Source: Gremmenia infestans
Lineage: Eukaryota; Ascomycota; Leotiomycetes; Helotiales; Hamatocanthoscyphaceae
Assembly: GCA_032629725.1 (NCBI GenBank)
Contig: JAFEVB010000005.1
Span: 1-64,000 of the forward strand
Direction: 5' to 3'
Length of the DNA: 64,000 bases
A program made the position numbers and the translations under genes. Every line of letters starts with the position of its first letter. The stretch's first letter is position 1. The notes under the pieces were generated by a model. It did no database searches. It was not told where the DNA came from and was given only the letters and a program-made list of their open reading frames with translations. This document shows, piece after piece, positions 1 through 12,582 of this stretch.

Positions 1-892
1 GGACTGCTTAAGTGCTAGGGGAGAGAACTAAAGGTAGAGAGTAATAATAGGGAGGTTATTTTTATCTAAAGTATTATATAAGATACTAAATATATTATAG
101 AAGCCAGGTATTATAACTATCTATATATACTTAGTAGTAGAGAACGCGGAAAGCAAATAATAGCCTAGCTTAAATATCTTATCTTTATTAAAAGTAATAC
201 TAAAACTATTCTTAAACTATTTCTAAAGCTTTTTATTATTAAGATATGCAACGTTCTAATATTTCTTTAGGAGAAATTTGAACTAAGATTAGAGTAAGGG
301 ACCGAATATTATACTATCTAATCTAGAAGGCTTCTACTTAAGACTACTACTATTTATACGCAGCTTAACTATAAGTTTAAGATAGAAGAACTTAAAAGGA
401 GCAAGTCTTAAGGCGAGGGATCTAATTAGTATTTCTATTAAAGTACTAACTTATAGAAAAGGATTTGTAGCTAATTATAATTATTAATAATAAAATTCCC
501 TAGGGCACTATAATAAGAAAGGTAAAGAAGAATATAATAGAGAGTATATATTATCTAGAGCTCTAAGAATCAGCTATGTTCTCCGACTAGGGTTTATCCG
601 TATTCTCTAACTAGGGTTTAGAGAGTGAATTTGCAGACGATATACTAAATGCTTAAAGCTTACTAGTAATATAAGAATTATTAATATAATAGATAGTAGA
701 AAAAACATAAATTTGTAATAAGATAGAGAGGGTTCAAGTAAAGGAATATCTAGAGGTTTGGTAGAAGACCTTAAAGGTTAGTAGATAAAGCTAATAAGAT
801 ATAAATTTATAAGGCAGCCGGCGCTAGTAGATCGGGCTATAGTATTAGGTTAGCTGGTAAATAGATAAATAGATAATAGAGTAGATAATAAA

Positions 893-950
893 GCGGATGC
901 TAGAGCGGATGCTAGAGCGGATAGTAGGGTGGATAGCGGGGTAGATAGAT
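893..950 (+). repeat. 12-bp minisatellite, short cluster A
   Basis: About five units of a 12-bp motif (GCGGATGCTAGA and variants) lie in tandem. On the plus strand one frame is free of stops and reads Ala/Val-Asp-x-Arg/Gly. The motif is the reverse complement of the family that forms the long array at 2741-3316, and recurs near 6385-6460. Confidence 0.75.
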
Positions 951-2287
951 AAGAATATAAATTTAGTTTATTATATTAATAGATTAAAGAAAGGTAGGTA
1001 ATATTATTTACTTTAAGAGTAGGTAATATTATTTACTTTAAGCACTACTCTTTATTTGCTTTTTCGCTTAATATATATTAATAGCTTTCGCGTCTAAACC
1101 TCTACCACTTTTATAACTCTAGCAGCCTGCTACCTCTTATCTTAAGCTACTAATAACCTTAATCTATATCTATCTTACGCTCTTAATATAACTATCTTCT
1201 TATTCTAAGCATATCTATTCTTATAACGCCAAGAACCCTTACGCTCTTAAGATAGCCATCTTTTTATCCTAAGCATATCTATCTTTATAATACTAAGAAC
1301 CCTGCTTTATTTCTGCAATTATTAATAAATTAGCAGTATTATAGCTCTAAGTAAGTTTTATTTTAGTATAATTTAGAGTAATGCTAATATAAATTACTTG
1401 AAGAAAACTAGCTATCCGGCTTTAAATAGAAAAGGGACAATGTTTATATATATAAAGTATAGCTTATAAACCCCGAGCACTATAACTTCTTATACTAGTA
1501 TAATATTCGGCGAACCGATTAAGACTCGGCGGACTAGAAGGACCTCGAAAACGCAATATTTAAAGTTATTAGCTATAAAGATTTTATAGTTACTATTTAA
1601 GAAAAATGCATATAAGCTCTAGGAGGTTAGCTTGAAAAAGGAAAGATTTTATCTAAGCAGGCGGTAAGAGTTAGTTAGGCCTTATATAAACCACTTAGGT
1701 AGAAGTATAGAGATAAGAAGTGGAAAAATAAGGCAGAAGTCTAGCTAAAGGCTGCCTCTAATACTATTAGCAGATAGTAGATAGCAATATGGAAAAAGTA
1801 GAGGCTAAAGTAGTTAGTAGAGATAAAAGAGCAAATGGACGAGATTAAGAAGGAAGCAGATAAGGATACTAAAATAATAGACGTATAAAATAATAGTAAA
1901 GATAATAGGGGGGCAAGGTTAACTTCTAGATAAATATCTGCTATAATATTAATACTATTATATTATAGTAAAGTAATATTAATATATCTTACCTCCTCTT
2001 GCCCTCCTACTAAGAGGTTTCGTTTAAGCGGATTACTACTTTTCTTAAGATATAATAAGCGAGGATAATATATATAGAGGGAGTTGGTTCTAGTAGTATA
2101 AGACACTTTATCTAAAAAACTAATAACTACTTAGTCTCTTCTTTATTAAAGCATACGCGTTCTTCTAGCAACTAAGCTAGTAGAGGAATTAGGTCTATAG
2201 AATAAGTTTTTAGTTAGTATTAGTGCTCTGCTATCTTAAGGTACTATAGTTAAAATAAACCCGGAAGATATTAGTATAAAGGATATA

Positions 2288-2573
2288 AAGTAGCTAGAAT
2301 TTCTTAAGGCTTACGAATTAACTTATTAAAACTTTAAAGTAGATATAATAAGGTTCTACTTTAAGGTAAATAATAAGGTTAGAGATATTAAGAAACGCGA
2401 GATTAAGGATTAGGATAGCTTAATAAGCGCTATAATAAAATAGGATTAGAACTTTTATAAGGTTAGTATATTAACTAAGATATATATAATTATAGAAAGC
2501 AATAGGGATATTAAGAGGTAGTCTGCAATTATATAATATTATTTTTATTAGAATAGAAGTTTAATTTAGATCT
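2288..2573 (+). pseudogene. Protein-like relic with Gln-to-stop changes
   Basis: Reading from 2288 in frame gives about 95 codons of balanced, charged, protein-like composition interrupted by about nine stops, all TAA or TAG. Every one can be derived from CAA or CAG by a C-to-T change. I infer a coding segment of an ancient mobile element (a gag-like or DNA-binding region is possible) inactivated by RIP. The family is not recognised. Confidence 0.45.
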
Positions 2574-2740
2574 ATATAATATATTAAGGTATTAAGAAGA
2601 TAGTTAGATATAAATAAAGAAATAACTATTTTATAAGGATTATAAAGATAAACTATTATAATAGACTATATTTCTATAAATATTTAGATAGAAGTATTCT
2701 AGCAAGCAGTTTTTAAAGTTTTATCTTTAGAAAACTAAGA

Positions 2741-3316
2741 CTATAATCCGTCCTATAATCCGTTCTGCACTTTATTCTACACTCCACCTTCTAATCCGTC
2801 CTCTAATCCGTCCTCTAATCCGTTCTCTAATCCGCTCTATAATCCAGCCTCTAATCCGTTCTATACTCTATCCTATAATCCGCTCTGCATTCTATTCTAT
2901 ATTCTATTCTGCACTCTATCCTTTAATCCAGCCTCTAATCCGTCCTGCAATCCGCTTTGCACTCTATTCTATAATCTACCCTCTAATCCGTCCTACAATC
3001 CGCCTTGCACTTTATTCTATAATCCGTCCTATACTCTATCCTATAATCTATCCTCTAATCCGTTCTAAAATCCACCCTCTAATCCGTTCTATAATCCGCC
3101 TTGCACTTTATTCTATAATCCGTCCTATACTCTATTTTATAATCTACCCTCTAATCCGTTCTATAATCCGCCTTATACTCTATTCTATAATCCGTTCTAT
3201 AATCCGTTCTGCACTCTATTCTATAATCCAGCCTCTAATCCGTTCTGCAATCCGCCTTGCACTCTATTCTATAATCCGTCTTATATTTTATCCTCTAATC
3301 CACCCTCTAATCCGTT
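2741..3316 (-). repeat. 12-bp minisatellite array, 48 units
   Basis: Forty-eight consecutive 12-nt units (CTCTAATCCGTT, CTATAATCCGTC, TTGCACTCTATT and variants) keep perfect register over 576 bp with no insertion or deletion. Since 12 is a multiple of three, the array could encode a four-residue repeat. On the minus strand one frame reads Asp/Asn-Gly/Arg-Leu/Val-Gln-or-stop, where the stop is always TAG; another frame reads Thr/Ala-Asp-x-Arg with some TAG codons. Both fit a RIP-mutated coding repeat. The repeat is seen directly; the coding origin is inferred. Confidence 0.9.
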
Positions 3317-4246
3317 CTATATAAGAAGCAAAAGAGGCAGCTTATTTGCAGTTGCTATTAAGTAGGCTGGAGTTTAGAAGGAGTATAACTTATACTCTAG
3401 TATTATAATTATAGTTCCGTACGCACTCTTTATATAACTAGTTGCAGATATATATAATATATTTAGTAAGAACTTTTTTACAACGCGCTATATTAAACGG
3501 TAGGCTATTACTATACTATACTCTCTATAGAGGTAGTAATAAGAATCCTATTAGAGAAACCGACTTCTATAAGAGGATCTAGAATATAGTTATAAGAACT
3601 AGTATTATATTAGGATTCGAAAGCATATTTTTTAATTATTAGAATTAAGAAAGTAAGATTGCAGATGTTTTTAGAATAATTAAGAGGTCTACTATATCTT
3701 TAAAAACTATAATAACTATAGAATACTAAGATATATTATTAATTCAAGTATAGGAAAGTTAAAGAAAGGATTAGGGATATAAAGCATACTATACAAATAC
3801 AGCTAAGAGAGATTAAACCGCTGTTATATTATCGAATAGAATAGGATAGATCGGTAAGATAAAGATAATAGCCCGCCATCTGCTATTATAGATCTGGCCG
3901 TCTTAAATACTAGTTGTATTATTAAGAGTGTTTGCAGTCGATTAATATATAGTTATATTATTAAGTATATCCTTAGTTAATAAACACATTTAAGATTATA
4001 AGTACTAATTCTATAGTTAACCTCCATATCTTAAGAATATTTATCCTTAGATAGTATCAAAATCAGGTCTATTATATTACTTGCTAAAGAGTATTTAGAT
4101 AGTCTTATTAATTACCTATTATCTGTTTTCTTAGATCTTAACTATTAGAATAAGAAAAGATTATATTTTATTCTTTATAACTCTAAAGATGCTATCTTGC
4201 TTCTCCCCGCCGCTTTTCTATATATTTATACTATTAGTACGGACTG

Positions 4247-4420
4247 GAACTTATAGTTTAATAAGACCTTAGGCCTATTAAGATATATTAAGACCTCTAA
4301 ATAATACGCTGCCTTAGATATTAAGCTAATATAGAACTTATAGTTTAATAAGACCTTAGGCCTATTAAGATATATTAAGACCTCTAAATAATACGCTGCC
4401 TTAGATATTAAGCTAACTTA
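4247..4420. repeat. 87-bp tandem duplication
   Basis: Two virtually identical copies start at 4247 and 4334. In a region where other repeats differ by many transitions, such identity suggests that the duplication arose after the RIP episode. Confidence 0.9.
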
Positions 4421-4879
4421 ATAAAACGGCGGCAGATATTAGTATAGCAGCTATATATAAAGATATAGCAGTTACTAGTTCTAGGTTAAGTAGAGAGATT
4501 TAGATTTAACTGCTCTCTAATCTAGCTATTATTAACTTTATAGTATAGGATTCTAAAGCTAGAGAAATTAAAAGGGTAGGCGAAGGAAATAGTGCCTATT
4601 ATAAAGCTAATAATCCCGCCTTTAGTAAAATTTTAACTAATTTATAAAAGCTTAGTATTACTAGTAGAAGTTAGAAGTTAGACGTTCTAGTAAAAAACTT
4701 GCTCTATAACTAGCTTATAGGACTTGCATAATATGCTAGAATAGAGAGGGATCTTTTATCTCCTTCTAATTATCTTCTAATATCTATAATAGTATTATAA
4801 TACTACTTTATCTGCTTTCTACTATTAAATAGTAAGTATAGTATATTCTAAAGAGATATCTTAAGTAGATAAAGTATTA

Positions 4880-5615
4880 AATAATAATAAATAGAACCTC
4901 CTATCTACTTAAGCACTATAATAGCTAATAAGTCGCTGACTATAAAGAGCCTATTCCTAGAATAGTATATATTTTAAGCTATTAAGTTAAATACTAATAG
5001 ATAGAACCTTCTATCTACTTAAGCACTATAATAGCTAATAAGTTGCAGACTATAAAGAGCCTATTTCTAGAATAGTATATATTTTAAGCTATTAAGTTAA
5101 ATAATAATAAATAGAACCTTCTATCTACTTAAGTACTATAATAGCTAACTAAGTTGCCGACTATAAAGAGCCTATTTCTAGAATAGTACCTCTATCTTTA
5201 AGCTATAAGTTAAACTATAATAAATAGACCTTCTATCTACTTAAGTACTATAATAACTAATAAGTTACTAACTATAAAGAGCCTATTTCTAGAATAGTAC
5301 CTCTATCTACTAGCACTATAATAACTAATAAGTCTAGCCTATAATACTAATAATTCGACTATAAAGAGCCTATTCTAAAATAGTACCTTCTATCTACTTA
5401 AGTACTATAATAACTAATAAGTTACTAACTATAAAGAGCCTATTTCTAGAATAGTATCTCCTATCTACTTAAGCACTATAATAACTAATAAGTTCTAACT
5501 ATAAAAAGCCTATTTCTAAAATAGTATCTTCTATCTACTTAAGCACTATAATAACTAATAAGTTACTAACTATAAAGAGCCTATTCTTAGAATAGTATAT
5601 GTTTTAAGCTATTAA
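4880..5615. repeat. Tandem array of 70-110-bp units
   Basis: The phrase CTATCTACTT (with small variants) recurs at 4901, 5011, 5121, 5233, 5303, 5390, 5461 and 5531. It is followed each time by an AGYACTATAATARCTAAT segment and an imperfect palindrome around CTATTTCTAGAATAG. The first three periods are exactly 110 bp; later units shrink to about 70-87 bp by loss of an internal AT-rich segment. Confidence 0.9.
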
Positions 5616-6384
5616 GTTAAATATTAATAAGCTTAATAATAAGCGATATAGCTTAATCTAGAAAAGGGTATATTATTATTCTAATAGTTATATGCTTTTA
5701 CCAACTTTATTCTCTATAGCTTAATAGCTAGAAACTATAAGTAATTAGGCTAGAGTGCTAAATCTATTCTAGCTTAGATTAAGCAACTTGCTTATAACTA
5801 AGAGATCCGTCTTAGAGCGCTATAATATAATATAGCAGACGCTTTTACTAATCTTAATAAATTAAAAGTTAAGGCTAAGGCCTATCTACTATAATTAGGC
5901 GCGCTGTAGCGTCTAAGTTATAAGTGAATTAAGAATATAATACTAATTTAAAAGAGAGCTATATTATTAAAACCAGAGTTAAAGATTATAAGTAGCTTAT
6001 AAATCGTTTTCCTCTTAAACTATAAAGTAAGGCAAAAAGTATAGATTCTTAGCTTAAAGGTATTAGTATAAGATAAATATTTATAAATAGAGAAAGAAGC
6101 ATATATAGATAAAGACTAGCTTTAAAGAGTAAAAGTATAACCTTTCTAATTAGCAAAACTTCTATAACCGCGGCCTAGAGTTATAGTACTAGATATTCTT
6201 TTCTTAAATAATATATTTGCTAATTAGTAATAGAATTAGTTCTTTCTTAGATGTAGAAATAATATTCTATAGTTATAATTAAAAATGCAATTAACTAACT
6301 ATATAAGAAGTATAGTTAGACTATATTAGCTCTAAAAATCAGATATTAAGGCTAGTCGAGATACCTAAGATAAGAGCGGATTAT

Positions 6385-6460
6385 AAAGGATAGCAGATAG
6401 TAGAACGGATAGTAGACGGATAGTAGAATAGATAGTAGAATGGATAGTAGAACGGATTAT
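6385..6460 (+). repeat. 12-bp minisatellite, short cluster B
   Basis: Five to six degenerate copies of AGTAGAACGGAT and variants, one unit shortened by a base. This is the same family as the long array at 2741-3316, in inverted orientation. Confidence 0.75.
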
Positions 6461-6823
6461 TATTATATAATCTTATATAGCTTAGTTAGTAAAAAGGCGT
6501 ACCCTTTTTTACTAGTTAATACTACTATAAATAATAAGTAATATTAACTAGTATTATATCTTCTATATAGTATAGAAGTAATTACAGATATTAACTAGTA
6601 ATACTAATACTAAGAGGTGGTTAATCTTATAGGAGGTAGCTATAAAGCAGCTAGGTATTAAGTAGAAAAGATAGAGAGGAAAATAGTTAGATATATATAA
6701 AGGTTCTATAGTTAGTCTTTCTATACTAGAGGATAGTAATAACAAGGTCTAAATAACTTACTAGGCATATATAAAGGTCCTGTAGTTAATAGATATCTCG
6801 AAATCCTATCTAAGACCTCCGGG

Positions 6824-8722
6824 CATATATAGATATTCTATTATCGCATCTATTATATAGAATAATTAGTATGCTTATATAGCTACGCTATATATATATA
6901 GAGGTGCTATAAAGTAATAATAAGAGTAATACTATATCTATAAAGCTATTAGGATCCAGGCAACTTTAACTCTTAAGAAGTTAGATATAACTCTATCTAA
7001 AATACTAATAAAATAGCGTAGTCGGAATAAAGCGAAAGCGTAAATACCCTAGAAGCTTTCTCTAGAGAAGGATTATAAAGAGGAATAGAAAACCTTATTA
7101 ATACCCTATATTAAAGGGTCTAAGAGCCTAAGACCTAATTAAATACTCTACTATAAAAGGTTTAAGCAGATAATAATAATAAAAGGGATACTATAACTAT
7201 AGTTCTATATAATTATAAAGGATAGTAGATTTAACTATATAGAGATATAAATATCTTAACTTTAATAATTAAGCGAACTATATAATAAAGAGAGTTACTA
7301 GATATAATATTTATAAGCCCTATATATATATATGCCCTGTAGAAATAGAAAAGAAGTTTACTATAGCTCTTTAAGAACTTTATAGAAGGAGAAGAATATA
7401 GGCGCCTATCTATTTTAGATAGCTAACTTATTTACTTTTAAATACTATATATTTCTAAGCAGAAAATATATACTAGGTTATATATAGTACCTCTCTTAAT
7501 TAACTACTTATTTCTATTTATAGTATAAGAGAATAAACATATTACTATAGTTAATAGTAATATATAATTAATAGTAGATATTCTAATTTTAATATTTATT
7601 TATTTTATATAAAAGTAAAATACTAGGAAATTATTAGAATAAATAGATAGTTAGAAGTATTCTATAATCCTATCTATTTTAGAACGCTCTAGTAGTTTTT
7701 CTATAGTACTATATACTACCTTCTATAGAAAGTATAAAAGCTTTATAGTAATTTTAAATTTTCTAATCCTTTCTTTACTATATATATCTATACTTTCTAT
7801 AATAGATTTTTAAGTTACTTAAGATTCTATATATTAAATCGTAAAATAATTAAATACTCTAATACTAAAAGAAGCGGAGAGTAGTTAAGAGAAAGGTATT
7901 AAGAGGGATATAAATATCCTCTAGATACCTTCTTTTAATATATTTTATAAATACTTTAAAAGTATAGCTTAGTAGAAGAATAAAAGGTATAAATAGATAA
8001 TAATATCTAAGTAGAAAAGATACTAAAGATACTATAGATTTATAATAATAAGAGAATAATTTTACTATAAGACTATAGTAATAATAACTCTAAAATCTAC
8101 TATATAATTAACTAAACAAATATAAATATAAAGATAATAGTAGATAAAAGCCTAATAGTAATATAGATCTATAAGTGAAAATAATACTATAATACTATAA
8201 TTATTAAGCTTTTTCTATAACTCTTATATTAAAATAATCCGAATATTAACTACCTGCCTCTATCTACTACCTCTATCTTTATAATAAGAGTTTATATAAT
8301 AAAGTATAAATTAAACTATTTAGCTATTAAAATTAGAAAGGAGAAAGAGATTCTTTTATATCTTATAAGAATGCTATAATACTATAATTAACTAGCTTTT
8401 CTATAACCTTCTTATTAGAATAATCTAAATCTATAGTACTAATAAATATAAATAGAAACTTTTCTCTAATTATAAAAAACGTTTTGCTTATAATAAAAAT
8501 TTAATAAAGCTTTTTCTAAATTTTAATAAGAATAGAAGCTATAGTTACTAAAATAGTACTATATTAATACTAGCTTAGAACTATAGTTACTTAAGTTATA
8601 AAAGGGGACGTGTTAGAGCTAGACTAGCGCCAAGCCGGGGCAAAAGATAAGCTATTAGCGTTTTTAGTAAAGAAAATTATTCGCCTATTTTGTAATAGAA
8701 AAATTTTTTACTAATATTAGAT
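6824..8722. repeat. 1.9-kb repeat, copy 1
   Basis: The first of two head-to-tail copies with an offset of about 1898 bp. Differences from copy 2 are mainly C/T and G/A transitions. From about 6924 a plus-strand frame is protein-like for over 100 codons but broken by TAA/TAG. At 6957 this copy keeps CAG where copy 2 has TAG. At 7041 it has TAA where copy 2 keeps CAA. No terminal inverted repeat or known domain was identified, so the class of the element is open. Confidence 0.85.
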
Positions 8723-10620
8723 ATATATAAATATTCTATTATTATATCTATTATATAAAATAATTAGTATACTTATATAGCTATGCTATATATATATAGA
8801 GGTGCTATAAAGTAATAATAAAAGCAATACTATATCCGTAAAGCTATTAGAATTTAGGCAACTTTAATCCTTAAGAAGTTAGATATAACTTTATTTAAAA
8901 TACTAATAAAATAGTATAGTTAAAATAAAGCAAAAGCGCAAATACCCTAGGAGCCTTTCTTAGAGAAGAATTATAAAAAGGAATAGAAAACCCTATTAAC
9001 ACCTTATATTAAAAGATCTAAGAGCCTAAGACTTTATTTAATACTCTATTATAAAAGGTTTAAGCAGATAATAATAATAAAAAGAATACTATAACTATAG
9101 TTTTATATAATTATAAAGAATATATAGATTTAACTATATAGAGATATAAATACCTTAACTTTAATAATTAAGCGAACTATATAATAAAAAAAGTTACTAG
9201 GTATAATATTTATAAAGCCTTATATATATATATACCTATAGAAATAGAAAAGAAGTTTACTATAGCTCTTTAAGAACTTTATAAAAAAAGAAAAATATAG
9301 GCGCCTATCTATTTTAAATAGCTAACTTATTTACTTTTAAATACTATATATTTCTAAATAGAAAATATATACTAGATTATATATAGTACCTCTCTTAATT
9401 AACTACTTATTTCTATTTATAGTATAAAAGAATAAATATATTATTATAGTTAATAGTAATATATAATTAATAGTAGATATTCTAATTTTAATATTTATTT
9501 ATTTTATATAAAAGCAAAATACTAGGAAATTATTAGAATAAATAGATAATTAGAAGTATTCTATAATCCTATCTATTTTAGAACGCTCTAGTAGTTTTTC
9601 TATAATACTATATACTATCTTCTATAGAGAGTATAAAAGCTTTATAGAAATTTTAAATTTTCTAATCCTTTCTTTACTATATATATCTATACTTTCTATA
9701 GTAGATTTTTAAGTTACTTAAGATCTTATATATTAAATTAGTAAAATAATTAAATACTCTAATACTAAAAGAGGCAGAAAATAGTTAAGAGAAAGATATT
9801 AAAAGGGATATAAATATCCTCTAGATGCCTTCTTTTAATATATTTTATAAATACTTTAAAAGTATAGCTTAGTAGAAAAATAAGAGGTATAAATAGATAA
9901 TAATATTTAAGTAGAAAAGATGCTAAAGATACTATAGATTTATAATAATAAAAGAATAATTTTATTATAAAACTATAATAATAATAATTCTAAAATCTAC
10001 TATATAATTAACTAAATAAATATAAATATAAAGATAATAGCAGATAAAAGCCTAATAGTAATATAGATCTATAAGTGAAAATAATACTATAATACTATAA
10101 TTATTAAGCTTTTCTATAACCTTTATATTAAAATAATCTAAATATTAACTATCTATCTTTATCTACTACCTCTATCTCTATAATAAAAGGTTTATATAAT
10201 AAAGTATAAATTAAACTATTTAGCTATTAAAATTAGAAAAGAGAGAGAGATCTTTTTATATTCTATAAGAATGCTATAATACTATAATTAACTAGCTTTT
10301 CTATAACCTTCTTATTAGAATAATCCAAATCTATAGTACTAATAAATATAAATAGAAACTTTCTCTAATTATAAAAAACTTTTTACTTATAATAAAAATT
10401 TAATAAAGCTTTTTCTAATTTTTAATAAGAATAGAAGCTATAGTTACTAGAATAGTACTATATTAATACTAGCTTAGAACTATAGTTACTTAAGTTATAA
10501 AAGAGAACGTGTCAGAGCTAGGCTAGCGCTAAGCTAGAGTAAAAGATAAGCTATTAGCATCTTTAGTAAAGAAAATTATTCGCTTATTTTGCGATAGAAA
10601 TTTTTTTTACTAATATATAG
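8723..10620. repeat. 1.9-kb repeat, copy 2
   Basis: The second head-to-tail copy, more heavily mutated over much of its length. It aligns base for base with copy 1 over long stretches. It retains a CAA at 8939 that is TAA in copy 1, which shows that both copies descend from a coding ancestor and were mutated independently. Confidence 0.85.
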
Positions 10621-11340
10621 TAGAAAGCTTAGTAGATATCTAGCTTAGTAAATATCTTAGCTTAAGATAACTATTAGAGAGTTTTTTTAATAAGTAGTAA
10701 AAAATAATAATCCTTTTATATAATACTATTTAGATATTAATAATCTATATAGAATTAGAAACTACTATTAGGCTTCTTAATAAATAGAATAGATATAATA
10801 AAAGAAGCTTAACTAGCTTTAATAAATTCTTTATTTAAGTTATTAATAATATACTTTCTAGTAATCTTAAGTTTATAAATTAATTATTAGTAGAAAAAGT
10901 TATATCTAAGAGTATAATCTAGCTCTATCTTAATCTTATAGTTCTATTTTTTATAAATAAGAAATATATTAAAGATATTTTTAAAAAATATATCTAGATA
11001 GTTATAATACTATATTAGAAGCTTTTACTTAGTTTATTATTTCTTTATCTTACCTTTTTCTTAAATAAGTAAGTTACTTTATTATTTTTCTAGAATCTTA
11101 TTAATCTTATAAAAACTAGTTTAGTAAACTTTATAATCTTAATACTTTAGATATAGGTTTATAGTAAAAGCTTTAATATAGTAGAGATTAATTATTATTT
11201 TCTTAGTAGAAATAGTTACTAAGATTAAGAAATTCTACTTTAGGATCTATCTTAAAATAATTAGTTTTTAGAGTTATTTTTATTTTTATTTCTACTTTTA
11301 GATTTTAATTTCTATTAGCTAATTATAATAGTTAGCGTTC

Positions 11341-11455
<115 letters not shown>

Positions 11456-12582
11456 ATTATTATAATTATAGTTATAATTAAAAGAGAATAAAAAGAAAAA
11501 AAAAGTAGAAAAATAAAAAAGAAATAAGAATCCCTTTATACTATAGAGAGCATATTAGTTATAAGAAAGCTAGAATTCTATAATATTATACTACTATTAT
11601 CCTTCTTATTATTCTATCTATTTATCTAGATTTTAAAAGTATTTACTAATTTTCGCTTTTATAAAATTATCTTTTCTAGCTTTTCTAACTATCTACTAAT
11701 ATTATATCTAATTTACTATAATAGTTTATATAGAATATATTATAATCCTATTAGATACTATTCTACTATTATTACTATTTCTATTATTATTTAATAGAAA
11801 TACCTATTTTAGGCACTTCTGCTCCTATATATCCTAGCTACTTCTTAGCTGCTCTATAGTTTATATTTATAGGTTTAGAAAGTTAGTTATAATATTATAT
11901 AATAGTATATTTATTACTAAGCTAAATCTATAGCTTTTAGAGATAAAAGCTTAAAGAGAGAGGTTATATTAGAATCTAATTATATAGGATTATAAAAGTG
12001 CTTTATATAAAGCTTGCTTAGGTTCTAAGCTTTATATATCTAGAGGTTTTAACTTCTAGACTTCTAGGATCTCTAGAGATTAGCTTATAAATACTATTTA
12101 CTTTTCTACTTTCTAAATTATAATTCCCTATTATTAAAATCCTTATAGATATATTATATTTATTAATATATAAAATTTTAAGTTTCTAGATAATAATTAG
12201 TATATATTTTTATATATATATTAGATTTATCTAACTCTTACTTATTTTTTCTTAATTTGTAATCAAAAATCTTAAATACTAAAGCTTTTAACTAATAGTA
12301 AATATTAAGTTAGCTAGATTATTATTATTAGATTTTAGCCTATTATATTAAATTTAAATTTAATCTTTATGATAGTCAAAGCTATATGATTATTTTAATA
12401 ATTTAATTAAGCAATCTAATTAGATTACAGAAAGGTCTAGAAGGAATAAAGTAGGCGAGCTTAAAAACAAGCTTAGATATAAATCAGTACCTAGCTCTAG
12501 TAACCGCCAACCCCGCAGAATCTATAACTACAAATCATATCTGTTCTTCTACGCCTCAACCTTCACTAGAAAGATAAGCGTG

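Noticed and set aside
591..624. CTAGGGTTTA twice, resembling telomere repeat words
   Set aside because: Only two isolated copies, not a TTAGGG array.
6563..6745. 60-codon minus-strand frame in the AT-rich block
   Set aside because: Low-complexity hydrophobic translation of RIP-mutated DNA and no family resemblance.
6340..6815. Possible inverted repeat near TATCTCGA words, as ends of a small DNA element
   Set aside because: The match is short and imperfect and no target-site duplication could be seen.
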